A DNA stretch of 64,000 nucleotides from assembly GCA_050250665.1 (NCBI GenBank), contig JBFWOF010000005.1, positions 62,001 through 126,000 on the forward strand, written 5' to 3'. Below the pieces are notes generated by a model. That model was not told the DNA's origin, searched no databases, and saw only the letters and a program-made list of their open reading frames with translations. A program made the translations under genes and the position numbers. This stretch comes from JADKFD01 sp050250665. GTDB lineage: Bacteria > Pseudomonadota > Gammaproteobacteria > Xanthomonadales > SZUA-5. Positions 1 through 8,984 of the stretch are shown piece after piece (the first letter of the stretch is position 1; the number at the start of each line of letters is the position of its first letter).

Positions 1-1306
1 CCTTGCAGGCATATACGCTGAACAGCGCCGGCCCGGCGCAGCCCAGTCCATGTTCGATGCGCGCCCGCATCGCGTAGAGATTGGAACTGGTCGACTGCAA
101 AACGAACATCCCACCCAGGCCCATGGCCGCTGTTGCCAGCCGTGCACTGCGCACGCCAAAGGCAAAATGGCCGCCACCGATCGCAATGCCTTCGAGCAGC
201 GATGAAGTCTGCACCAGCACTTTGATCGGCAGGCCATTCGACAGCAGTTCGAGCAGCCCGGCGTTTTCCGGCGCATCGTTCCGCTCCGGCGGAATGCAGA
301 CCAGATACTCGGGGAAGCGTGCCAGATCCGCGGCCGTCAGGGATTCGACATCAAAGGACTCGAACACCGGATCGTGCTCGGCCTCGACATAACGACCTGC
401 CGCTTCCAGTTCGGCGACGGACAGCGCCTTGACCAGCAGGGCGGCATCGGCGGCGCGCTGGCCATAGGCTTGCGCGGCATCCGCGCAGTTGTCGTAGACA
501 TAGTTGAAATAGTCGCCGGATGCTTCACCGTCCGGCGCGAAGAAGCGCTGCGAGCGCAGCACGGCCAGCGTCTGTTGCAGGCGTTGCCGCCGCGATGGCG
601 GCAAGTCCTGTTGCGGCACGCCCTTGCCGACGATGCGCGACAGCACATCAAAATCGAAGGCGTCCCGATGGGAACCGCCGAGCGCGGCCTTGAGGCTGTC
701 CGGCCGGGTGCCGGCTTCGGAATGGATATGCGCGGCACGCAGGATGTCGCTGAGTTTCAGCATCAGGCCGCTCAGTTCGGTATGGAACTGCCGCGCCTTG
801 GCCTTTTGCGCTGCCCGCCAGACATGCGCCAGCAGCCGCGCCGGCATCGTCTGGGTGCACGCCAGCACCTCGCCATCGCCGTGCAGTGCCGAAGCCGCGT
901 GCAGCAGCACCTGCTCCAGGGTCTCGCCCTCGCGCTCGCCCAGGCGAGCGGCAGCGGCTTCCCATAGTTCCGACAGGCGCCCCGCTGCTCCGCCAGCAAG
1001 GGCACGACGAATCTCGGTCTCCAGTTGCAGCGCGTGCCGGCGCAGGCGTTCCCCTTCGATGCCTCGCGGCGCTACTTCCCGCAACATGGCGTCGACCAGC
1101 GCCGACAGCGAGCGCACGCTGTCGGGGCCATCGACACCATCCAGCAGCACCAGCGGAAAATCATGACGCAGCGCAGCCAGATCCCGGTAAGGTGCCAGCA
1201 AGGCCGGAAGCAGCTGCAGGCCCTCGATCGCCTGCAGGTCTTCGCCTTGGCGCTTGCCACTCAGATGGAAGATCTGCAGCGCCGGCTGCCGGGTCTTCAT
1301 GTCCAT
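1..1306 (-). CDS. Large protein with PFOR-like C-terminal region, linked to korAB (3' end outside window)
   Basis: I read about 435 residues on the minus strand without a stop; the 3' end lies beyond base 1. The visible C-terminal part (roughly residues 375-435: ...LPIKVLVQTSS..., ...MGLGGMFVLQSTSSNLYAM..., ...CAGPALFSVYA) resembles the thiamine-diphosphate-domain tail of pyruvate:ferredoxin oxidoreductase, where a conserved stretch ends in 'GPSLIIAY'. The N-terminal 370 residues are helical and not recognised. It follows korB by 44 bases and is probably the last gene of the korA-korB unit. The ATG at 1306 has a GAGAA ribosome site; an in-frame ATG at 1345, just after the korB stop, is the alternative. 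Function is not established; a partner or paralogue of the oxidoreductase is an inference from position and from the tail similarity. Confidence 0.55.
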   Translation of the reverse strand, partial: MDMKTRQPALQIFHLSGKRQGEDLQAIEGLQLLPALLAPYRDLAALRHDFPLVLLDGVDGPDSVRSLSALVDAMLREVAPRGIEGERLRRHALQLETEIRRALAGGAAGRLSELWEAAAARLGEREGETLEQVLLHAASALHGDGEVLACTQTMPARLLAHVWRAAQKAKARQFHTELSGLMLKLSDILRAAHIHSEAGTRPDSLKAALGGSHRDAFDFDVLSRIVGKGVPQQDLPPSRRQRLQQTLAVLRSQRFFAPDGEASGDYFNYVYDNCADAAQAYGQRAADAALLVKALSVAELEAAGRYVEAEHDPVFESFDVESLTAADLARFPEYLVCIPPERNDAPENAGLLELLSNGLPIKVLVQTSSLLEGIAIGGGHFAFGVRSARLATAAMGLGGMFVLQSTSSNLYAMRARIEHGLGCAGPALFSVYACK

Positions 1307-1350
1307 TGCAGGTTCTCGTCCAGATGGGGTGGCGGTGACAGGCATGGCAC

Positions 1351-2340
1351 TCAGGCACTGACCTGCTCGGAGGGCTCTTCATCCGGCCACACGGTGTACT
1401 TGTCGAACTCCAGTTCCAGTCCGGCACGAACATGCTCCGGTGAGCGCAGCCGGCCCGGATGGCGCAGATCCTCGTAACAGGGCGCATCCGGATTGCGGTA
1501 GAGGATTCCGACCGGAATCGGATCCTCCTGCGAGGCGATCTCCCGGGCGCGATCGATGTTGATCGGGTCGTGAGCCAGCTGGTTGCGATAGGCCGCCGAC
1601 AGTGCCGGGCTCAGCTGCAGCCCATTGGCATGGGTCAGCAACTGCGTGCGCAGGGGATCATGCAGCCAGGGATCGAAGGCCTTGGGCATGAATTCCGGGC
1701 AGCGCTGGAGAATGCGCACGAAGGAGAATCCGCGATGCAGATAGGCTGCACGCAGGATGTCGTAGAGCACTTCAGGCACCCAGTCGACCGCCTGGGCCAC
1801 GAAGGACGCACCCTGCACGCCCAGCGAAACCGTCAGCGGATTCATCGGTTCCAGCGCCGCACCGTAGGGCGTGGTGTTGCTCTTCAGGCCGCGCGGAGAC
1901 GTCGGTGAGGCCTGTTTCTTGGTCAGGCCGTAGACGTGGTTGTCGTGCAGCACCACCGTGATGTCCATGTTGTAGCGCAGCGCGTGGATCCAGTGCCCGG
2001 CGCCGATGCTGCAGCAATCGCCATCGCCGGTGCTGACGAAGACCTTCAGATCCGGGCGCGCCATCTTGATGCCTTCGGCCACCGGAAAGGCACGACCGTG
2101 CAGACTGTGAAAGCCATAGGTCTTCATGTAGTGCGGCAAGCGACTGGAGCAGCCGATGCCTGACACGAACACGGTGTTCTCCGGCGCCAGCTCCTCCACG
2201 CTGCACAGACGCTGCATGGCGGCCAGGATGGCGTTGTCGCCGCAGCCACTGCACCAGCGCGGCACACCGCCCTGGAAGTCCTCGAGCGCATGGTGTTCCT
2301 GATGCAGCTTGATCACGCATTGATTCAGCGAGCGGCTCAT
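1351..2340 (-). CDS. korB: 2-oxoacid (2-oxoglutarate):ferredoxin oxidoreductase, beta subunit
   Basis: The thiamine-diphosphate subunit of a CoA-acylating 2-oxoacid:ferredoxin oxidoreductase, 329 aa. The N-terminal GGVPRWCSGCGDNAI holds the first Fe-S cysteines; further cysteines are in GIGCSS and RCPEF, matching the [4Fe-4S] pattern of KorB. The diphosphate/Mg2+ motif is GDGDCCSIGAGHW...DNHVYGLT, followed by the SPTS typical of the family. The ATG at 2340 overlaps the korA stop (ATGA), so the two subunits are translationally coupled; this decides the start over a longer reading frame. The substrate could be 2-oxoglutarate or pyruvate; the cluster resembles KOR more than PFOR because alpha and gamma are fused and beta is separate. 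Confidence 0.9.
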   Translation of the reverse strand: MSRSLNQCVIKLHQEHHALEDFQGGVPRWCSGCGDNAILAAMQRLCSVEELAPENTVFVSGIGCSSRLPHYMKTYGFHSLHGRAFPVAEGIKMARPDLKVFVSTGDGDCCSIGAGHWIHALRYNMDITVVLHDNHVYGLTKKQASPTSPRGLKSNTTPYGAALEPMNPLTVSLGVQGASFVAQAVDWVPEVLYDILRAAYLHRGFSFVRILQRCPEFMPKAFDPWLHDPLRTQLLTHANGLQLSPALSAAYRNQLAHDPINIDRAREIASQEDPIPVGILYRNPDAPCYEDLRHPGRLRSPEHVRAGLELEFDKYTVWPDEEPSEQVSA

Positions 2341-4244
2341 GAGCTCTGTCCCCTGCGTTGCAGTTGGGCCCGCGCGGCCTTGACGATGTCCCCGGGTTTG
2401 ATCGGTTGGCCGCGGGCCTGACTCCAGCAATCGATGTCCTTGAGGAAGCGCGAGCGCAGCATCATCGCCAGCGCCGAATAGCGACGGTTGTCCTCGTCGA
2501 TCAACTCATCCTCGATCTTGTCGGACCAGTTGCCCTCGATGGTCATGGCCAGCGGGAAGCGCTCCAGGATCTCGCGGATGCCCGAGGGCATGGGCTGCAG
2601 GAAGCGCAGGTGCATGGATGACACCGCCAGACCCTCGCCACGCAATCGGGTCACCGCTTCCTCGATGGCGCCCATGGTGCTGCCCCAGCCGATCAGCAAC
2701 AGCGCGCCCTCGTCGCCACCGAACACCGGCGGCGCCTTCAGGGTCTTCTGCAAGGCCGCCAGCTTGAGGCTGCGCGCGCGCAGGCCCTCTTCGTTGATGG
2801 CCGGATCGTAGGCCACCTTGCTGGCGCGATCGTGCGCCAGTCCGGTGACCGTATGCATGCCGCCGGGTCGACCCGGCTGCAGCCGCCGGGACAGGCCGGT
2901 GACGCGGTCCCAGTCATATGCCTTCGCGCCGGTTGGTACTGGCGTCAGGTCTACCGGTGGCGCCAGCCAGTCCTCGCTGAACTGCGGGCGCGGGAAGGGT
3001 TGCTGGGCGGTCGACAGACTGGCGTCAGAGAGGATCACCACCACCATGCCGAAGGTTTCAGCGATCTTGCGGGCGGTAATCACCGAGTAGAAGCAGTCCT
3101 CGATGCTGCAGGGCGCCATCACCACCTTGGGAGCGTCGCCATGACTGCCGAAGATCGCGGCCAGCGCGTCGCCCTGCTCCACCTTGGTCGGCTGTCCGGT
3201 ACTCGGTCCGCCGCGCTGCACATTGACCACCACCAGCGGAATCTCGGCCATGACCGCCAGTCCCAGCACTTCCTGCTTGAGCGAGTAGCCGGGGCCGGAG
3301 GTGATGGTGACGGCGCACTTGCCGGCATAGGAAGCGCCAACCGCGAAAGCACAGGCGGCGATTTCATCCTCGGCCTGATGCACCAGGCCACCCACCTTCT
3401 CGAAGGCCTCGCTCAGATAGTGCGAAGCCGAGGTGGCTGGCGTGATCGGGTACATCGCGCAGATGTCCATCCCCGAGGCCATCACGCCGAGCGCGATCGC
3501 GGTATTGCCGTTGACCACGATCTGCGGCTCGCTGGCGCGCTGCGCCGGTATGCAGTACTTGAAGGCCAGGTGCTCCTCGGCCCAGCTCATGCCGGCCTTG
3601 AACAGGGCGATGTTGTCGGCAATGACCTTGGCGTCCTTCTTGCCGAAGATGCGCCTGATCTGTTCGCGCGCCAAAGCCGCATCCAGTCCGTAGACATTGC
3701 AGAGCATGCCGAGCACGAACATGTTCTTGCCCTTGCGCGGATCGTTGACCCATTCGCGGCAGCGTTCTTCCAGCGGAATCTCGTGGACTTCAAAGCCATC
3801 CTTGCGCAGCGCCTCGACCGCGGCCCGATAGGAGGCCACCACGGCCGGATCGCGATGCTCCGCCCACATGTTCTCCAGCAGGATCTTCGCGCCGGGTTTG
3901 AGTTCACCCGCGTTCACCCGGCCCAGCAGCACCTGCTCATTGAAGGCCACCACCAGCTCGGTCTGGTCACCACCATTGCTGATGTGCCCGGACCCGATGC
4001 GAATGCGGATGCCGCTGGCGCCGGCCACGCTGCGTGCCGGCGGCTGAATCTCGGCAGGAATGATCTCGGTGGTCCAGATGCCGTTGCCCATGCGAGCGGC
4101 AATGGCGCCCAGCGACTGCCCGCAGCGCTGCGCGCCCTCACCGGAATCACTGATGACCTCGATGATGGCCTCGGAAACCGGCGTGGCCGGCCGCGGTGCC
4201 CGCAGCTGGGCCGGGGGTGCTACCAACAAGGCGCTGTCGTTCAT
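2337..4244 (-). CDS. korA: 2-oxoacid:ferredoxin oxidoreductase, fused gamma-alpha subunit
   Basis: A 635-aa fusion of the gamma domain (about residues 25-215; ELVVAFNEQVLLGRV) and the alpha, pyrimidine-binding domain (from about 240; SGPGYSLKQE, then RGGPSTGQPT, the family signature). It works with KorB to oxidise a 2-oxoacid to acyl-CoA, passing electrons to ferredoxin. The start at 4244 is the only reasonable ATG, and the stop overlaps the korB start. The 277 bases upstream contain a repeat element, so korA may have its own promoter apart from the flavoprotein genes at 4522-6923. These enzymes are oxygen-sensitive in many anaerobes, but oxygen-tolerant forms occur in aerobes. Confidence 0.9.
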   Translation of the reverse strand: MNDSALLVAPPAQLRAPRPATPVSEAIIEVISDSGEGAQRCGQSLGAIAARMGNGIWTTEIIPAEIQPPARSVAGASGIRIRIGSGHISNGGDQTELVVAFNEQVLLGRVNAGELKPGAKILLENMWAEHRDPAVVASYRAAVEALRKDGFEVHEIPLEERCREWVNDPRKGKNMFVLGMLCNVYGLDAALAREQIRRIFGKKDAKVIADNIALFKAGMSWAEEHLAFKYCIPAQRASEPQIVVNGNTAIALGVMASGMDICAMYPITPATSASHYLSEAFEKVGGLVHQAEDEIAACAFAVGASYAGKCAVTITSGPGYSLKQEVLGLAVMAEIPLVVVNVQRGGPSTGQPTKVEQGDALAAIFGSHGDAPKVVMAPCSIEDCFYSVITARKIAETFGMVVVILSDASLSTAQQPFPRPQFSEDWLAPPVDLTPVPTGAKAYDWDRVTGLSRRLQPGRPGGMHTVTGLAHDRASKVAYDPAINEEGLRARSLKLAALQKTLKAPPVFGGDEGALLLIGWGSTMGAIEEAVTRLRGEGLAVSSMHLRFLQPMPSGIREILERFPLAMTIEGNWSDKIEDELIDEDNRRYSALAMMLRSRFLKDIDCWSQARGQPIKPGDIVKAARAQLQRRGQSS

Positions 4245-4296
4245 GGCATGCCTGCAAGGGGCTCGATGGGAAGGAAGAACATCGGTACGGGACCCA

Positions 4297-4420
4297 AAAG
4301 CAGGGACGCGAAGGTCACGAAGGGAAAGCAGAAAGGTCGCGAAGAAGAGCAGGTCAAATCATCAAGGCTTTCTTTGCGTTCTTTCTGCTTTTCCTTTGCG
4401 TCCTTCGCGTCCCGCTTCTG
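4297..4420. repeat. Imperfect palindromic intergenic element ('cgcgaagg/ccttcgcg' type)
   Basis: The left arm (aagcagggacgcgaaggtca...) and right arm (...ccttcgcgtcccgctt) are near inverse complements enclosing A/G-rich and C/T-rich runs, so the whole element can fold into a long imperfect hairpin. It fills most of the 277-base gap between the NfnB-like gene and korA. A related element with a different core lies at 22905-23016. Confidence 0.65.
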
Positions 4421-4521
4421 GTCAGGTTCCTGGCACTGACCGCACACTGAGAACGGCTGAACCTTCACAGCCCAGTGTCCATGCCAGGAGTTCCGTTCGG
4501 GACTGATCTGCAGAGAGACCC

Positions 4522-6024
4522 TCATGCGCGTGCCACCTGCAAACGCGCGTAGTTGCGCTGGCGGCGGTCGATGCCGAATACCCGATCGGCCGGCTCATCC
4601 TGATAGACCAGATCGCTGTCGCGCAGGCCGAGCCAGGCTTTCATGGCGCGTGCCGCCTTGCGGCCGGCGCCCATGGCCTGGATCACCGTGGCGGCGCCGG
4701 TGACGATGTCGCCGCCGGCGTACACGCCGGCAATAGACGTGGCCAGATGCTCGTCGGTGGCGATGTAACCGCGCGAGTTCAGCGCCAGCTTCGAGGTCTG
4801 CCCAAGAATCGGATTGGCATTGGTGCCGATCGCGTAGATGACCATATCGGTTTCGATCTCGAAGGCGCTGCCCGGCACCGGCTCGGGGCGACGCCGACCG
4901 GAAGCGTCCGGCTCACCCAGTTGCATGCGCTCACAGCGCATCGCCCGCACGGCCTTGTGCTCATCGCCGATCAGTTCCAGCGGCGCCGTCAGCCACTGGA
5001 ACTCGATGCCTTCCTGCTGCGCGTGGTGGATTTCTTCGGCACGCGCCGGCGCTTCCGCGGCGCTGCGCCGGTAGATGCAACTGACCTTCTCGGCGCCCAC
5101 GCGCAGGGCCACGCGCATGGCATCCATGGCGGTGTTGCCGGCGCCGATCACGGTCACATGCTTGCCCGGCTGCAATGGCGTGTCGTAGTGGGGAAACTCG
5201 CGCCCATGCATCAGATTGCAGCGGGTCAGCCATTCATTGGCCGAGAGCACCCCGCCCAGCGACTCCCCGGGTATCCCCATGAAGCTGGGATAGCCGGCGC
5301 CGGTGCCCACGAACACCGCGTGATAGCCCATCTCGCTGATCAGTTGTTCGATGGTGAACAATCGCCCCACCAGCGTGTTGCATTCGAAGCGGATCCCGAG
5401 CCGAGTGAGCTTTTCGATCTCGACATCGACCACCGGGTTGGGCAGTCGGAAATCGGGAATGCCGTACTTGAGCACGCCACCGGGTTCGTGAAAGGCCTCG
5501 TAGACCACCACCTCGCACCCGGCCTTGGCCATGTCTGCGGCGCAGGCCATGCCGGCTGGCCCGGAGCCGACGATGGCTACCCGAAAGCGATTGGGCTCGA
5601 TGTACGGCAGATTGGCCCAGCCCTCGGCAATCGCCATGTCACCGACAAAGCGCTCCAGGCGGCCGATGGCTACCGGTTCCAGCGTCTCGCCGACCGTGCA
5701 CACGCCTTCGCACTGGTTTTCCTGCGGGCAGACGCGTCCGCAGACCGAAGGCAGCAGATTGGTATCGGTGATGGTGTCGTAGGCACCATGAAAATTCTTG
5801 GCGGCGATCTTCAGTATGAATCCGGGAATATCGATACCCACCGGGCAGCCGCGCACGCAGGGCTGATCGGCACAGTCCAGACAGCGCTCGGCCTCGTTCA
5901 AGGCATCTTCCAGACGATAGCCACAAGCCACTTCCTCGAAATTCCGGACCCGCTCCTGCGGCGCCTGTTCCGGCATCGGCGTGCGCGCCTGCGGAATGCT
6001 GCGGATCGTCTTTTTCCTGGCCAT
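4522..6024 (-). CDS. NfnB/GltD-like NAD(P)H-dependent FAD oxidoreductase with N-terminal Fe-S domain
   Basis: A 500-aa flavoprotein of the glutamate-synthase-small-subunit family. Two clusters of four cysteines (C48/51/56/60 and C95/99/105/109) would bind [4Fe-4S] centres; GSGPAG at 153-158 is the FAD site; a second dinucleotide motif, GAGNTAMD near 290, would bind NADPH. No glutamate synthase large subunit is adjacent. Instead the next gene upstream is an NfnA/SudB-like subunit, so the pair looks like an Nfn-type ferredoxin:NAD(P) transhydrogenase (inference). The ATG at 6024 has a good AGGAG eight bases upstream; a TTG 30 bases earlier would overlap the previous gene and is less likely. Automated annotation will often call this gltD. 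Confidence 0.8.
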   Translation of the reverse strand: MARKKTIRSIPQARTPMPEQAPQERVRNFEEVACGYRLEDALNEAERCLDCADQPCVRGCPVGIDIPGFILKIAAKNFHGAYDTITDTNLLPSVCGRVCPQENQCEGVCTVGETLEPVAIGRLERFVGDMAIAEGWANLPYIEPNRFRVAIVGSGPAGMACAADMAKAGCEVVVYEAFHEPGGVLKYGIPDFRLPNPVVDVEIEKLTRLGIRFECNTLVGRLFTIEQLISEMGYHAVFVGTGAGYPSFMGIPGESLGGVLSANEWLTRCNLMHGREFPHYDTPLQPGKHVTVIGAGNTAMDAMRVALRVGAEKVSCIYRRSAAEAPARAEEIHHAQQEGIEFQWLTAPLELIGDEHKAVRAMRCERMQLGEPDASGRRRPEPVPGSAFEIETDMVIYAIGTNANPILGQTSKLALNSRGYIATDEHLATSIAGVYAGGDIVTGAATVIQAMGAGRKAARAMKAWLGLRDSDLVYQDEPADRVFGIDRRQRNYARLQVARA

Positions 6025-6050
6025 CGAATCGCTCCTGTGCCCGCTGGGGC

Positions 6051-6923
6051 TCAATGACCGTGCACCGGTGGCGCCGCGTTACGCACGCGACAGCTTTCGT
6101 TGTAGACCTCAAGTGCGCTTTGTTCGGTCGCCTTGTAGCGCGAGAGCCGCGCCATCAGATCGTCGAAATCGACCTGATGGCCGTCGAAATCGGGGCCGTC
6201 GACGCAGGCAAACTTGATGCTGTCGCCAATCTTGACCCGGCAGCCGCCGCACATGCCGGTACCGTCCACCATGACCGGATTCAGGCTGACCATGGTCTTG
6301 ATGCCGTGCGCCCGGGTGGCTTCGGCACAACCCTTCATCATGATCGGCGGCCCGATGGCCACGACCTCGTCGATATCCGGATGCGCCTGGATGGCCTGCT
6401 CGATACCGACCGTCACCAGACCCTTGATCCCGGCCGAACCGTCATCGGTGCAGACGATCAGCTCATCGCAGCAGGCGCGGAACTTGTCCTCCCAGAACAT
6501 CAGTTCGCGGTTGCGAAAGCCGAGCACGCCGATGACATAGGCCCCGCTTTCCTTGTAAGCCCGGGCTTGCGGATACACCGGCGCCACGCCCAGACCACCG
6601 CCCACGCACACCACCTTTCTGGCGCTGCCGACATGACTGGGAATACCCATGGGCCCCACCATCGCATGCAGACACGTACCTACCTGGCAATGCTGCTGCA
6701 TCGAACGCGTGGTCTTGCCCACCGCCTGAATCACCAGCGTGATGGTGCCGCGAGCAGCATCGAAATCGGCGATGGTCAAAGGTATGCGCTCACCCTGCGG
6801 GTGCTCCATCACAATCACGAACTGCCCCGGCCGCGCCGCCCGCGACATCAGCGGATGCAGCACCTCCAGCAGGTAAGTGACATCGGAGAAATCCTGTCGA
6901 GCAACAATCGGAAAGTCGGACAT
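6051..6923 (-). CDS. NfnA/SudB-like FAD/NAD-binding ferredoxin reductase subunit
   Basis: A 290-aa protein of the sulfide dehydrogenase / dihydroorotate-dehydrogenase electron-transfer family. FAD-binding half to about residue 100, NAD-binding half from CVGGGLGVAP (106-115), then the C-terminal Fe-S site GTGMCGGC (C225, C228) and C240 with D220 nearby. In Pyrococcus SudB the [2Fe-2S] cluster is held by three Cys and one Asp, and the same set is visible here. The gene lies 26 bases upstream of the NfnB-like gene, and the two would form one heterodimer. The ATG at 6923 starts the conserved N-terminus (MSDFPIVARQDFSDV); an upstream extension has no family resemblance. Confidence 0.82.
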   Translation of the reverse strand: MSDFPIVARQDFSDVTYLLEVLHPLMSRAARPGQFVIVMEHPQGERIPLTIADFDAARGTITLVIQAVGKTTRSMQQHCQVGTCLHAMVGPMGIPSHVGSARKVVCVGGGLGVAPVYPQARAYKESGAYVIGVLGFRNRELMFWEDKFRACCDELIVCTDDGSAGIKGLVTVGIEQAIQAHPDIDEVVAIGPPIMMKGCAEATRAHGIKTMVSLNPVMVDGTGMCGGCRVKIGDSIKFACVDGPDFDGHQVDFDDLMARLSRYKATEQSALEVYNESCRVRNAAPPVHGH

Positions 6924-7126
6924 GGCAGCCTCTGTGAGAGCCAGGCCTGGGTATGTCGCCGCGGCGTCCAGCGTCGCCGCGCGTCGAACTTTTCCAGCCT
7001 GCACAAAGCCTATCCCCCCTGCCCGCCCGCACCTTGCGATGGATCAAGTTTGCTCGAAGGAACAAGCCTCTGTCCGCGGCGACGATTGTTAGCGGAACAC
7101 CATACTATCGGTGGATCTATGCTGGA

Positions 7127-7882
7127 TCAGGCTGCGCCGCCTTCCTGAGGCTGATCCACCATGGGCTTCAGCGATGGATCGAGGGCAATACGCTCGTCGA
7201 AAACGAAGCAGCGATCACGGTAGCCAAAGCCGCCGACCTGCTCGAAATAGGCGAGGATGCCGCCTTCCAGTTGCAGCACGTCTCCGTATCCTGCCTGCTG
7301 CATCCAGATCGCCGCCTTCTCGCAGCGGATGCCGCCGGTGCAGAAACTGACGACGGTCTTCCCGCTCAGTTCCTCGCGATGAGCCTCCAGCGCTTCAGGC
7401 AGTTCGGTAAACCTGGAGATCGGCAGCGTGATCGCCTGGGCGAAGCTGCCAAAAGCCGATTCCTGCTGGTTGCGGGTGTCTACCAGCGCGATCTCGCGGC
7501 CGGAGTCATCGACCCCTTGAGCCAGCCAACGTGCCAAAGTGGTTGGATCAACCGCTGGCGCCCGGTCTCTGGCCGGATCCAGCCCAGCCTGTTTGAAGGT
7601 GATGGTCTCGCGCTTGGCTTTCACCAGCAGCTTGCGGAAAGGCACAAAACGGCTTTCGCTCCACTTCAGCGCCATTCCGGCAAAACGCGGGTCCGCCAGC
7701 AAGCTGTCGGCAAAACCTCGCAGCGCGCTGGCCTCCGCAGCCAGCACCAGATTGATTCCCTCCGGCGCCACCAGCACGGTTCCGCGCACGCCGGCCGCCG
7801 ACAGCTGCAATCGCAGCCGGGCAACCAGTGCATCGACATCATCGATCGCAACGAAACGATAGGCGGCAAGATTGAGGATCAT
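7127..7882 (-). CDS. trhO: tRNA uridine(34) hydroxylase / rhodanese-like protein
   Basis: A 251-aa TrhO (YceA) family protein that forms 5-hydroxyuridine at position 34 of tRNAs. It has the N-terminal acylphosphatase-like domain (residues 1-95) and a rhodanese domain (about 120-225) with the active-site loop FCTGGIRCEKA, catalytic cysteine C181. The second conserved cysteine C187 is present. Length is slightly short for the family (often 270-350 aa) because the C-terminal zinc-ribbon-like tail is missing, as in many gammaproteobacterial members. It stands alone, 200 bases upstream of the nfnA-like gene. Confidence 0.88.
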   Translation of the reverse strand: MILNLAAYRFVAIDDVDALVARLRLQLSAAGVRGTVLVAPEGINLVLAAEASALRGFADSLLADPRFAGMALKWSESRFVPFRKLLVKAKRETITFKQAGLDPARDRAPAVDPTTLARWLAQGVDDSGREIALVDTRNQQESAFGSFAQAITLPISRFTELPEALEAHREELSGKTVVSFCTGGIRCEKAAIWMQQAGYGDVLQLEGGILAYFEQVGGFGYRDRCFVFDERIALDPSLKPMVDQPQEGGAA

Positions 7883-8069
7883 CAGCGGGCAAGAGGCAGG
7901 CAGTACGCCTGAAGTACGGGCGCCGGATGATAGGCGATTGCCCAGGATTGCGCCCCGCCAACATGGGCCACCGCGACGAGACGGGGTTTTCCCACTACTG
8001 CAGGATTTGCCGTAGTTATGGCGAGTGCGCCGATTTCTCTATCGGCGCACCCGTAGTCGCCCTACACGA

Positions 8070-8351
8070 TCAGCGTGGATTGTCGTTCTTGCTGTCGCTG
8101 TCAGACGTTTCCTGCTCAGCGTCCGAAGGAGCCGGCGGATCATTGCCAGTGTACGGCGTGCCCGGATCGCATTCTTCCGCCTTGTTGCAGTCATCGACCG
8201 GCTTCTGATCACCCGGCTCGGGCGGCGTGGCCGGCACGGTGGTCTGCGCACTGGCCACGAGATGAGTGACAGCCACCAGCGGCGTCAGCGCCGTGGCGGG
8301 GCTTGCACAAGCAAACACCAGAGCGGTGGCCAGAGCAGTACGAAACAGCAT
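8070..8351 (-). CDS. Small secreted hypothetical protein
   Basis: A 93-aa protein with a clear signal peptide (MLFRTALATALVFACASPATA, cleavage expected after ATA near residue 22). The mature part is Pro/Asp/Glu-rich and disordered, with one CNKAEEC cysteine pair. I recognise no family. Codon usage fits the genome and the frame starts with ATG preceded by GGGAGAGTTGCG. It may be a small periplasmic or exported acidic protein; no function can be assigned. Confidence 0.55.
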   Translation of the reverse strand: MLFRTALATALVFACASPATALTPLVAVTHLVASAQTTVPATPPEPGDQKPVDDCNKAEECDPGTPYTGNDPPAPSDAEQETSDSDSKNDNPR

Positions 8352-8485
8352 CGCAACTCTCCCAAGAAATCGCCCGATTGGCGTTCAGTGACGCTAGTCC
8401 ACCTGCCGCCGCACCGCAAGCGAAGATCCGCTGCGGGGTCGATCCAGCCGACGACAGGATGTGTGTCTCCTTCCGCGCCAGGAGC

Positions 8486-8917
8486 TCAATCGGTCCTGAG
8501 CGCTCCGACATCCAGCTTGTCACCCAATTGGGCCCCGATGCTGCTGGCCGTGCCGGCATTCAACTCGAGCACATAGCGCGCAGGAGCCCCGCTGGGATAG
8601 CTCGGACACTGATTCCCCAGCGAGCATGGGGGCGTGTTCAGGCTCCAGCCCACCAGAGACCAGCTCTGATCGAAGTACAGAATGTCCAGCGGTATTCGGG
8701 TGTTCTTCATCCAGAAGGCCTGCGGCTCCTGACGCTCGAACAGGAACAGCATGCCGGCGTCAGCGTCCAGGTGCTCCCGGTACATCAATCCACGCGTACG
8801 CTCGGCTTCATCGTCGGCGATCTCGACCCGGAAGGCATGGTCGCGCAGGACCACTACCGGAGTAGCGGTGGTGCACGCCGCGGATCCCAGTACCAACAGT
8901 GCCAACAGCCAACGCAT
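8486..8917 (-). CDS. DUF192 family lipoprotein
   Basis: A 143-aa protein with the DUF192 core (RTRGLMYREHL...GMLFLFERQEPQAFWMKNTRIPLDILYFD...). The N-terminus MRWLLALLVLGSAAC looks like a lipoprotein signal with an imperfect lipobox, so it is probably exported and membrane-anchored. DUF192 proteins are small beta-rich proteins of unknown function. The ATG at 8917 gives the signal peptide directly at the N-terminus; a longer frame up to 8995 would overlap alkB and hide the signal. Confidence 0.85.
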   Translation of the reverse strand: MRWLLALLVLGSAACTTATPVVVLRDHAFRVEIADDEAERTRGLMYREHLDADAGMLFLFERQEPQAFWMKNTRIPLDILYFDQSWSLVGWSLNTPPCSLGNQCPSYPSGAPARYVLELNAGTASSIGAQLGDKLDVGALRTD

Positions 8918-8984
8918 GCGTGTCCGTCCTTCCTTTCGACATCCGGTGTGCATGCTAACCCGCAGACTTCGCAAAATCTCCTGA

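Noticed and set aside
2832..4439. Long plus-strand frame opposite korA
   Set aside because: Antisense shadow; korA on the minus strand has full family signatures.
4522..6024. Glutamate synthase small subunit (gltD)
   Set aside because: Same family, but there is no large subunit next to it and its neighbour is NfnA-like; an Nfn-type role fits better.
4747..6057. Long plus-strand frame opposite the NfnB-like gene
   Set aside because: Shadow; the minus-strand protein has ordered Fe-S and FAD motifs.
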